Assembly: GCA_016795035.1 (NCBI GenBank)
Contig: JAEUIT010000021.1
Coordinates: 1 to 64,000 of the forward strand
DNA length: 64,000 nucleotides
Origin: Phycisphaerae bacterium
GTDB taxonomy: Bacteria; Planctomycetota; Phycisphaerae; Phycisphaerales; SM1A02
Reading direction: 5' to 3'
The position numbers and the translations under genes are program-made. This document shows positions 17,901-24,211 of this stretch, one piece after another (position 1 is the first letter of the stretch; each line of letters opens with the position of its first letter). The notes under the pieces are model-generated. The model was not told the origin of the DNA. It did no database searches and saw only the letters and a program-made list of their open reading frames with translations.

Positions 17901-17997
17901 CATCCGTCCGGAAGTCATTATCCAGCAGGAGTCGGAAGACACGCTCTTCCCCGGCCTGCGTGACTCGATCGGCATCGGCTCGTCGATCGGGAACTGA
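14923..17997 (+). CDS. Secretin-family outer-membrane protein (GspD/PilQ-like) with Gly-rich insert
   Basis: The 1024-residue protein has a C-terminal secretin domain ending VPDKGTIMLGGQRRLNEFE...PVLSKIPIVNRFFTNR...TLLLIRPEVI, the diagnostic secretin pattern. Secretins form the outer-membrane gate of type II secretion or type IV pili. The N-terminal part starts with an unusual long signal region (Ala/Val-rich near residues 55-67), then a TPR-like segment (NPGDAEALKGLQQAQAAI) and a charged coiled coil. N0/N1-type ring-building domains follow (VNFNNNQVEQVLAYMKEV). Between them and the secretin core is a near-pure glycine tract (residues about 524-563). No other gsp or pil assembly gene adjoins it, but prepilin-like genes lie at 41-44 kb. 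A terminator follows 47 bp after the stop. Confidence 0.85.
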   Translation: MNQSFESTAEANVQQPVPSRGTGLLQGASFILPLRCADFSLRTGELSRSHARQRCGLLAAVVMATTLGGLPFQVSHDGILGSGFGADLFGGLTGVQTAAAAQESDRDAAKAAAARSDWQTAIDKWTAVLNANPGDAEALKGLQQAQAAIDQGSSLNDTKGDIELRRDRSKVLFEADVQQADDLIKAGNYPTAKTKLITARARLDREKGVLSASEYATMSGRLDELLAQVNDLQVKEDLAKVDRDRNASQKQADETRLQMETARQRQIEENLRRVRQLQAEMKYEEAKQVIDEILFLDRNNPAALALRDTIEPLILYRRMSELERSKQIGVGWTSVDVQEAMQIPRPNLTGPGYRSVTGIMAYPEDWPSLSRMRTGAAGWTESEANRMAMANLQKTINVNFNNNQVEQVLAYMKEVTNVDFYPDWKGLEGVDVTKDTSVTLQLDNVPAEVALKRILEQIGESDTDGPQYSIEDGVVIISSKDALAKKTAVVVYDIRDLLFEVPYFDNAPNFNLNQAIRQGNNGTGGGGGGGTGGGGGGFGGGGGGGGFGGGGGGGGSGGGGGGGIFGDPGDEPDRRTREELIQQIVDIIQNTVDTESWQDSGGDGTIQELNGNLIINQTPRNHRELEGLLTQLRTIRALQIAVEARLINVSLEWFEQIGIDLDLYFNTNNDMWNQARTADPNFQLSDFFYKNQPATSPFNNGDLKSPVIFDSFPTGDGFNNPSANTVATGAQFGQPDPNDPTQIQYVTGPVGTPVARQQGWAPIGVTQQSLGLTEAIAVAGLGPAGAAAIAAPALNVGISYLDDVQVDLLIKATQADQRNVVLTAPRLTLFNGQRSWISVAKAISFISGLTPITGDSAGAFQPDVSVIYQGFVLDLEAVISADRRYVTMTVQFGLNENVKFRDVTFTGAAGASDLVGRGSSTFEASFQLPELQGTQIATTVSVPDKGTIMLGGQRRLNEFEVESGVPVLSKIPIVNRFFTNRITNKTELTTLLLIRPEVIIQQESEDTLFPGLRDSIGIGSSIGN
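16492..16611 (+). repeat. GGC/GGT simple repeat encoding a glycine tract
   Basis: About 40 codons are almost all GGC or GGT, broken only by single Thr, Phe and Ser codons. The run is inside the secretin-family gene and keeps the frame, so it encodes a flexible polyglycine linker. Tracts of this type are prone to slippage, and length differences between strains or assembly errors would be expected here. Changes in multiples of three would alter only the linker length; others would truncate the secretin before its membrane domain. Confidence 0.9.
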
Positions 17998-18043
17998 TCC
18001 CGTCGGACGCGTCGGAAACGGCAATCGCACACACGGAAACCTC

Positions 18044-18074
18044 AACGGCGGCACCTTCGGGTGCCGCCGTTTTT
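18044..18074 (+). terminator. Rho-independent terminator after the secretin gene
   Basis: A perfect 11-bp stem, ACGGCGGCACC at 18045-18055 and GGTGCCGCCGT at 18060-18070, closes on a TTCG tetraloop and runs straight into a stretch of five T. It begins 47 bp after the secretin stop codon. This isolates the secretin gene from the STAS/anti-sigma pair downstream. Confidence 0.92.
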
Positions 18075-18244
18075 CGTTCCTCGCGCCCCGCCTCCGTTCA
18101 ACCAGATTGCGACGGTCTGCTAGGCTAGCCATGTACGAGGAGGCGCAGTGACGAGCGAGCCCGTGTGGACCGGCTCGATACCGCGCCTCGACGATCGACG
18201 GTTACGACAGGCGACCTTTCGGGGCGCCTTGGGAGCGTGCAGAC

Positions 18245-18604
18245 ATGGGCTCAGTCGCCTCACGACTCAACGTGCGTGTTCAGAATGGCGTCACACGCAT
18301 CGAGTTCGTGGATCGGAACATCCTTGATGAGACCAACATCGCGCAGATCGGCGAGGAGATTGGTCGCATCATCGATAGCCAAGTGAATCCCAAACTGCTG
18401 ATCTGCTTCAAGGGGGTGGAGCACTTGTCGTCCGCTGCCCTTGGAACGCTGATCACCGTGAACAATCGTGTGCGCGGCAAAGATGGCCAGATGCGGTTGT
18501 CCGACATCGACCCGCAGATCTACGAGGTGTTCAAGATCACGAAGCTGAACAAGATCTTCCAGATCCACGACACCGCCGAGAAGGCTCTCGCGAGCTTCAG
18601 CTAA
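18245..18604 (+). CDS. STAS-domain anti-anti-sigma factor
   Basis: This is a 119-residue single STAS domain of the SpoIIAA/RsbV type. The conserved segment is LLICFKGVEHLSSAALGTLI, in which one of the two serines is the site a cognate anti-sigma kinase would phosphorylate. The unphosphorylated protein would bind the anti-sigma factor and free a sigma factor. The next gene, 20 bp downstream, encodes exactly such a kinase, so the two form a partner-switching pair. No sigma factor gene is adjacent, so the output is unknown. The ATG at 18245 has a GGGAG site about 9 bp upstream. Confidence 0.92.
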   Translation: MGSVASRLNVRVQNGVTRIEFVDRNILDETNIAQIGEEIGRIIDSQVNPKLLICFKGVEHLSSAALGTLITVNNRVRGKDGQMRLSDIDPQIYEVFKITKLNKIFQIHDTAEKALASFS

Positions 18605-18624
18605 GTACACGGGCCCGTCGACCT

Positions 18625-19050
18625 ATGAGCGGCACGCCTTCAAAAGGCGACTACTCCGAGCGGACGGTCCTCCGCAACGTGCAGACGGACGTCGAAGCCG
18701 TCCAGTCGCGCGTTGCGGACAGCCTCGCCCATTTCAAGTACGAAGGCACCGAGCAGTTTGCGATTCGTCTCGCGCTCGAAGAGGGCCTGACGAACGCGTT
18801 CCGTCACGGAAACAAGAACGACCCGGCGAAGTCGGTGCGCTTCCTCTGCCGCATTTCGGCGCACGAGGCGTACTTCGAGATTGAGGACGAAGGCCCCGGC
18901 TTCGATCCGGAGACCGTGCCTGATCCGACCTCCGACGAGAACATCGAGATCCCGTCGGGCCGCGGCATCATGCTGATCCGCGCGTACATGAGCGAGGTCG
19001 AGTACCTCAAGCCGGGCAACCGGCTGCGCATGCTCTATCGGCGCCCGTGA
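18625..19050 (+). CDS. Anti-sigma factor serine kinase (RsbW/SpoIIAB-like)
   Basis: A 141-residue GHKL ATPase with the N box EEGLTNAFRHGN, the G1 box FEIEDEGPGFDP and the G2-type motif GRGIMLIRAYM. This small stand-alone form is typical of anti-sigma kinases that phosphorylate a STAS partner. It would bind and hold a sigma factor, or another target, until released by the STAS protein encoded 20 bp upstream. It is convergent with the DUF4139 gene (21 bp gap). No strong ribosome binding site is visible before the ATG, which suggests translational coupling to the STAS gene. Confidence 0.92.
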   Translation: MSGTPSKGDYSERTVLRNVQTDVEAVQSRVADSLAHFKYEGTEQFAIRLALEEGLTNAFRHGNKNDPAKSVRFLCRISAHEAYFEIEDEGPGFDPETVPDPTSDENIEIPSGRGIMLIRAYMSEVEYLKPGNRLRMLYRRP

Positions 19051-19071
19051 GCGTGACGGGCGCCGCCCGCA

Positions 19072-20592
19072 TCACCACGTGTAGCGCACCGAATACTCGA
19101 CCGTCTTCGAGCCCTCGGCCGGAACCTCGACGTCGAACGCGATCGTCCGCGAGTCGATCTTGCGGAACTCCTGCGACGACTTCGTGACCGACCAGTTCGT
19201 CCAACGGAAGAGCGACTCGCGCACTTCGACGCGCTCGGCGTTGCGTCGACCGTTCTTGAGCGTGATGCGGATCGTCTCCGACATCTCCTTGCGGCCCGTG
19301 TCGACGGAGAAGTCGGTCTGCACGCGCTCCGCGGTCACGTCGAACGAGTTGCCGAGACGGAGACGCACGTCGCCGTTGCGCGGCGTGTGGTCGATCACGT
19401 CTTCGCCGACGAACTCGAGCGAGCCCGCGCTTCCGTCTGGGCCCGCGGCGCCCGCCTTATAGACGCGCACGCGACCCTTCGGGAGCGGCATGCCGAGCTT
19501 GCTCGCCTCGTCATTCTTGAAACTCAGCCACACGCCGACCTTCGTGTCGGCGCCGCCGAAGTCGCGATCGGTGAGGAGTTGCCCGCCGAACTGCCCGGCG
19601 TTCGGTCCGCCGGCGTAGACGAGTTCCTTCTTCACCGCGACGTCGTTCACGGGCGGGAAAAGCGCGAGCTGCTGCGAGGTGTTGGCGAGGACATCGGTCG
19701 GTCGCGGCAGCGTGTAGAGGTGGTACTCGAAGAGCTGCTCCTGCGTGAAGCCGCCGTCCGCCATCGCCATCGCCTCTGCGACGGCGCCGCGAGCGCCCTT
19801 GAACATCGGTCGCTGCGGCTGGATGACCTGCACGTCGCCGGCGACGAGCTTCAGCTGCGCATTCGCGAAGCTCGCGCCGCTCACGTTCATGAGCGTGACC
19901 CACGGCGTGAGGTTGGCCGCGGTGTCGCCCGCATTCAGGACGAGGTTGTAGTCGGCCCGCCACGTCATGCCGGCGGTCTGATACGAGGTGCGGATCGTGT
20001 GATCGCCGCCCTGCTTCGCGTGCAGCTTCCACACGAGCGTCGGCTTCGTGAGAAGCCCGCCGGGAAGTTCGCCGAGCATGACCTGCGTCTTCTCTTGCGG
20101 CACGACGCGAACGCCGGCGTCCGTCTGCATGACGAACTGCCCCTGCGTCGCCGAGAGGAGCGTGCCCTTCACCGGCGTGCCGTCGGCCGGCAGAAGCTGA
20201 ATCGGCTGACCGAGGTAACGCTCGTAGAGCTTCGTCGCGCTGACCAAGTCGAACTGGAAGTTCTGCTCGAGGACGGTCGTCGCGGGGTCGGTGAGGTCGG
20301 TGAACGACACGGTCGTCGGGTCGATGAACGCCGCGACGTCCGGGAAGGGGACGTCGCTCATCCCTTCCTTCAGCGTGATCGTGCGGGTCTCGCGCACGAT
20401 GCCGAAGCCCGGCACTTGCCACGCGAAGGACGGATCCATTCCCATCCGCTGCTGCGCCGCGAACTGCTGCGGATCGAAGCCGCGCGGGTCGGCCGAGGAG
20501 TAGACGGTGAGCGAAACCGTGGGTTGGTCGGCGAGACCGACGAAGCCGCCGACGGACGAGAGAAGCGTGACCGCGAGTGTGGGCGTGAGCAT
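19072..20592 (-). CDS. DUF4139 domain protein, probably periplasmic
   Basis: The 506-residue protein begins MLTPTLAVTLLSSVGGFVG, which reads as a short signal peptide. The body is beta-rich, and the C-terminal half (TSYQTAGMTWRADYNLVLN, LMNVSGASFANAQLKLVAGD, then the closing VEYSVRYTW) matches DUF4139, a domain of unknown function often found in exported proteins. I start at the ATG at 20592, 4 bp after the rsmA stop; the open frame extends upstream to 20748 but inside rsmA. A GGGGA lies at the end of rsmA, so translation is likely coupled. It is the last gene of the rny-TM2-rsmA operon. Confidence 0.78.
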   Translation of the reverse strand: MLTPTLAVTLLSSVGGFVGLADQPTVSLTVYSSADPRGFDPQQFAAQQRMGMDPSFAWQVPGFGIVRETRTITLKEGMSDVPFPDVAAFIDPTTVSFTDLTDPATTVLEQNFQFDLVSATKLYERYLGQPIQLLPADGTPVKGTLLSATQGQFVMQTDAGVRVVPQEKTQVMLGELPGGLLTKPTLVWKLHAKQGGDHTIRTSYQTAGMTWRADYNLVLNAGDTAANLTPWVTLMNVSGASFANAQLKLVAGDVQVIQPQRPMFKGARGAVAEAMAMADGGFTQEQLFEYHLYTLPRPTDVLANTSQQLALFPPVNDVAVKKELVYAGGPNAGQFGGQLLTDRDFGGADTKVGVWLSFKNDEASKLGMPLPKGRVRVYKAGAAGPDGSAGSLEFVGEDVIDHTPRNGDVRLRLGNSFDVTAERVQTDFSVDTGRKEMSETIRITLKNGRRNAERVEVRESLFRWTNWSVTKSSQEFRKIDSRTIAFDVEVPAEGSKTVEYSVRYTW

Positions 20593-20596
20593 GGGC

Positions 20597-21454
20597 TCAT
20601 TGTTCCCCGGTCGCATCGCCTTGGAAAGGCGGCGCGTCGGGAACGGCGCGAGACAGTTCGACGAGTTGTTCGATCGTGAGCGCCTCCGGTCGATCCTCCG
20701 GTCGCACACCCGCGGGCCAGGCGAGATCTCGACCCAGAATCGAGCCAAGCTGCTTGCGTCGCTTCGAGAAGACCGAATGGAGGAAACGCTCGAAGCGCTC
20801 GACGTCCGCCGCCGGTTCGAGATCGCGCGCGTCGCGCCGAGGTTCGATCGCGAGCATCGCGCTCGTCACGTCGGGCGCGGGCCAGAAACATCCTGGGGGA
20901 ACGACACCGATCTCGCGCACCGTGCAATAGCGCTGCAGGATGATCGTGAGGGGCCCGTAGTCGCGCGTGTTGGGTTTGGCCCGCACGCGGTCGGCGACCT
21001 CCTTCTGCACCGTCACGAACTGTCCGCGGCAGGTGGGATGTCGCGTCGCGAGGATCGCCATCAACGGACTCGCGGCGCCGTACGGCAAGTTGGCGACGAG
21101 GACAAACGGACGCCCGCCGATTGCGTCAAGAAGCGCCGGCGACAGCGCGCGCTTCCCGTCGAGGCAATCGCCTTCGACGAGCGTGATGCGCTCGCCGACA
21201 CGCTCGCGCACGATCGCCTGCATGTCGGCGTCGATCTCGCACGCGATCACTCGCGCGCCGGCTTCGACAAGCGTTTCGGTCAGCGTGCCCGTGCCGGGTC
21301 CGACTTCGACGACGACTTCCCCCGGCGCGACGCGCGCCGCGTCGATCAGCTTCTTCAGCTGGTTGTGGTCGTGCAGAAAGTTCTGCCCGAAGCGATGCTT
21401 CGGCCGGATGCCGCGCGCGGCGAGGAGCGCCTTGATCTCGGTGAGGGTCTGCAC
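20597..21454 (-). CDS. rsmA: 16S rRNA dimethyladenosine transferase
   Basis: RsmA (KsgA) dimethylates two adjacent adenosines in the 3' hairpin of 16S rRNA during small-subunit maturation. The 285-residue protein has the family start GIRPKHRFGQNFLHD, the SAM-binding motif VVEVGPGTGTLTETL, the acidic ribose-binding residue in CEIDADM and the catalytic NLPYGAASPL. The C-terminal domain (SVFSKRRKQLGSIL) is also complete. It is 10 bp downstream of the TM2 gene and 4 bp upstream of the DUF4139 gene, so it is part of a minus-strand operon headed by rny, a natural grouping of RNA-processing functions. Confidence 0.96.
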   Translation of the reverse strand: MQTLTEIKALLAARGIRPKHRFGQNFLHDHNQLKKLIDAARVAPGEVVVEVGPGTGTLTETLVEAGARVIACEIDADMQAIVRERVGERITLVEGDCLDGKRALSPALLDAIGGRPFVLVANLPYGAASPLMAILATRHPTCRGQFVTVQKEVADRVRAKPNTRDYGPLTIILQRYCTVREIGVVPPGCFWPAPDVTSAMLAIEPRRDARDLEPAADVERFERFLHSVFSKRRKQLGSILGRDLAWPAGVRPEDRPEALTIEQLVELSRAVPDAPPFQGDATGEQ

Positions 21455-21464
21455 GGCGTCGCGC

Positions 21465-21809
21465 TTAGAACCACCGGCGTTGGCCGACCATGTAGGTCTC
21501 GTAGAACTCGGCGTTCGATTGGCGGAGGTAGGCGATCCCTTCCAAGATCCCGATCACCCACATCGCGAGCGATCCGAGACCGCAGATGACGATCGAGACC
21601 CCGAGCATGATGAAGCCGGTCCCGGTGTACCCCATCACGAACTTGTGGACGCCGATCCAGCCGAACAGGATGCCGCACATGCCTGCCGCCACCCGCCTCG
21701 ACGCCACCTCAGGTGGAAGCTCGGGCACGGGCGTCGGGCGCATCGGCGGCGTCCGCCGTTCGTCGGGCGTCGTCGAAGGGGCGGGGATGTCGGCGTCGAA
21801 CGATGTCAT
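21465..21809 (-). CDS. TM2 domain membrane protein
   Basis: A 114-residue protein with a Pro-rich cytoplasmic lead (residues 1-36) and then a TM2 module: a first span (MCGILFGWIGVHKFVMG), the conserved polar turn, and a second hydrophobic block (GFIMLGVSIVICGLGSLAMW) that ends GILEGIAYL. TM2 proteins are small two-helix membrane proteins of unknown role. Its ATG overlaps the rny stop by 4 bp (ATGA), so it is translationally coupled to RNase Y. The pairing with the membrane-bound RNase Y is suggestive but no function follows from it. Confidence 0.85.
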   Translation of the reverse strand: MTSFDADIPAPSTTPDERRTPPMRPTPVPELPPEVASRRVAAGMCGILFGWIGVHKFVMGYTGTGFIMLGVSIVICGLGSLAMWVIGILEGIAYLRQSNAEFYETYMVGQRRWF

Positions 21810-23413
21810 CTCGCCACCGCTTCGGCGCGGACCTCACGCAACACCGTGACCTTGATCTCGCCGGGGAACGTCATCTCCTTCTCGACGCGCTCGGCGATCT
21901 TCCGCGCGATCGCGAAGGTCTCGACGTCGTCGATCTTCTTCGCGTCGACGATCACCCGCACCTCGCGGCCGGCTTGGATCGCGTAGGCCTCGTCGATCGC
22001 GGGATTCTCCTTCGCGATCGCTTCGAGCTGCTCGAGCCGCTTGATGTAGTTCTCCATCGACTCGCGGCGGGCGCCGGGGCGAGCGCCCGAGATCGCGTCG
22101 GCGGCCATCACGATCGGCGTGTACGGCGTGGTCGACGGGATGTCGGCGTGGTGACCGCCGATCGCATTGAGCACGGCTTCGCTCTTCTCGCCGTACTTGC
22201 GGACGAACTCCATGCCGATCGCCGGGTGGCCGCCTTCCATCTCGTGGTCCATCGCCTTGCCGATGTCGTGCAGGAAGCCCGCGCGCCGCGCGATCTGGCC
22301 GTTCAGGCCCAGCTGGTCGGCGATGACTTGCGAGAGGAACGCGACTTCGATCGAGTGGCGCAGCACGTTCTGCCCGTAGCTCGTGCGGAAGTGCAGCTTG
22401 CCCATCGCCTCGATGATCTTCGGGTGGAGGCCGCGGATGTTCGCCTCGACCACCGCCTCGTTGCCGAACTTGTTGATGCGCTCGTGGATGTCGCGCTTCG
22501 TCTGTTCGACGATCTCCTCGACGCGCGACGGATGCACGCGCCCGTCGGCGACGAGCTTCTGGAGCGCTTCGGCCGCAATCGCCTGACGCACGCGGTCGAA
22601 GCACGAGACGCTGATCACGCCCGGCGTGTCGTCGACCAGGATGTCGACGCCCGTCGCGCGTTCGATCGCCCGGATGTTGCGACCTTCGCGGCCGATGATG
22701 CGGCCCTTCATGTCGTCGGACGGGATCTTGATCGTGCGGACGGTCGAGTCGGCGACGTGTTCGGCGGCGAAGCGCTGGATCGCCATGAGCGTGATCTCGC
22801 GCGAGCGGTCGCGGGCGCTGCGCTCGGCTTCCTCGAGGATCCGCTGCGTGAGCGCGTGGGCCTCGTGCTCGCTCTCCATCCGGATCTCGGCGAGGTAGGC
22901 GTCGCGGGCCTCGTCGCGGGTCATCTGCGCGACGGCAGACAGCCGGGCCTTCACCTGGTCGCGCAGGGCGTTGGCTTCCTCGCTGGCGGCCTCGGCCGCC
23001 TCCTCCAACTGGCGAGTCCGGGACTCGCGCTGCTCGATCTTCGTCTCACGTTGGTTGATCGACTCGATCTTCCGGTCGAGGGTTTCCTCGCGCTTGGCGG
23101 CGCGGGCTTGGCTTTCCTTGATGCCGGCGAGGGCCTCGGCGACCTCGCGGTCGAATTGGGCTCGACGCTCGGATGCCTTCTTCTCGGCATCGAGTTCGAC
23201 CTCGCGGGCCTTGGCTTCGCCTTCGGCGCGGGCGGTTTGGAGAAGGAGTTGGGCCTCTTCACGGCCACGTCGAATCGAGCGACCGAAGACGGCCGACACG
23301 AAGAACGCGCCGACCGCGAAGCCGATGATGTGAACGACCACGAGCGCCGCAAGCCCGATCGGGCTGAAGAGGAGATAACTGGCGCTGGCTGATGTGATGG
23401 CGAGAACGGACAC
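21806..23413 (-). CDS. rny: Ribonuclease Y
   Basis: RNase Y is a membrane-anchored endonuclease that starts mRNA decay in many bacteria. The roughly 535-residue protein has an N-terminal membrane helix (LAALVVVHIIGFAVGAFFV), a long charged coiled coil (about residues 48-190), a KH domain (GRIIGREGRNIRAIE) and an HD phosphohydrolase domain (GFLHDIGKAMDHE, then GGHHAD). I take the GTG at 23413 because GGAGG lies 5 bp before it; the GTG at 23419 abuts the ribosome binding site directly. It is the first gene of a four-gene operon. Confidence 0.95.
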   Translation of the reverse strand: MSVLAITSASASYLLFSPIGLAALVVVHIIGFAVGAFFVSAVFGRSIRRGREEAQLLLQTARAEGEAKAREVELDAEKKASERRAQFDREVAEALAGIKESQARAAKREETLDRKIESINQRETKIEQRESRTRQLEEAAEAASEEANALRDQVKARLSAVAQMTRDEARDAYLAEIRMESEHEAHALTQRILEEAERSARDRSREITLMAIQRFAAEHVADSTVRTIKIPSDDMKGRIIGREGRNIRAIERATGVDILVDDTPGVISVSCFDRVRQAIAAEALQKLVADGRVHPSRVEEIVEQTKRDIHERINKFGNEAVVEANIRGLHPKIIEAMGKLHFRTSYGQNVLRHSIEVAFLSQVIADQLGLNGQIARRAGFLHDIGKAMDHEMEGGHPAIGMEFVRKYGEKSEAVLNAIGGHHADIPSTTPYTPIVMAADAISGARPGARRESMENYIKRLEQLEAIAKENPAIDEAYAIQAGREVRVIVDAKKIDDVETFAIARKIAERVEKEMTFPGEIKVTVLREVRAEAVAR

Positions 23414-24211
23414 GGACACCTCCGCGAAAGGTGCTGCACGCGACCCGCCCTCGACAGGCTCCGATCACACGGGGACAGCTCCCGCGGACGGTGGTCCGCC
23501 GGGCGCCGGCGACAGAAGACCGCTCATTGACGCGACTCTCAGTGCGACGATCGTTCCTCGGCAAAGGACCGCGCGAGCGCAGCCCTTGGCTCACACCCAC
23601 CCCACACGCGCATCGCCATGCACAGCCCCGCGCCCACCACCAGCGGTGGAGGCGCGGCGATCCCACAACCACAGACAGCCCCACGGGACAGCCCGTGGCC
23701 CGATGGATCATGGGTACAGCGAAGGCGGAGGGTGTACGTCCGTGACATCACAGAAACCGGTCGGACGACGACTGAGTCAACGCGTCAATCTATCGCGGCA
23801 GAGGTCGGGAACTGAGCCGAAGCGCGGACCCCGCACTGTCGCGGTGCCGACTCCCCTATCGCGAAACGGAGAGGAAGGGGAGCGGCACGAAGAGCGGCCT
23901 TCGTCGCGACGGACACGCTCACGCAAACCGCAAGCTGCGGGCAATGAGGGTCGGCGCACGACAAACACAGGCCGAAAAAGTCTCGACGTGTCGCGATCCC
24001 GTAGCGATCCGGGAAGGTCTCACGGCGAGTGTGGGAAGTATCGCGGTTTTGCTTCGGTGGTGTCAATTGCCAGTACCAGGACGGAGGGCGTTGGGCGACG
24101 CGTGGCGGTGTCGAACGGACGCACACCCAGCGTTGCAGCCGCCCCGAGCCGAGGATCGCGTTCTTGGGTTCGCCATTGCGGGGTGGCCACCCCGTAGTAC
24201 CCTTTTCGCCG
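23414..24211. other. Long gene-free region upstream of rny and the ABC-2 permease
   Basis: This 798-bp stretch separates two divergent genes. All frames give Arg/Pro/Thr-rich products without ribosome binding sites, and I call none. From about 23760 the composition is less GC-biased than the flanking genes. It contains one CGTTGCAG copy (24131-24138) and a perfect 16-bp palindrome close to the permease start. I looked for RNase P RNA, tmRNA and SRP RNA cores and saw none. Promoters for both flanking genes must be here, but I cannot place them. Confidence 0.45.
24179..24194. promoter_or_regulatory. 16-bp perfect palindrome just upstream of the ABC-2 permease gene
   Basis: CGGGGTGG joined to CCACCCCG forms an uninterrupted palindrome that ends 17 bp before the ATG at 24212. 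Its length and position suit a dimeric repressor site or a hairpin in the 5' end of the mRNA that could hinder ribosome entry. The gene has no clear Shine-Dalgarno sequence. The symmetry is exact; the regulatory role is inference. Confidence 0.4.

Noticed and set aside
15379..18132. A 917-codon open frame on the minus strand opposite the secretin gene
   Set aside because: Same shadow effect. The plus strand has an unmistakable secretin domain, ribosome binding site and terminator, while the minus-strand product is composition-driven.
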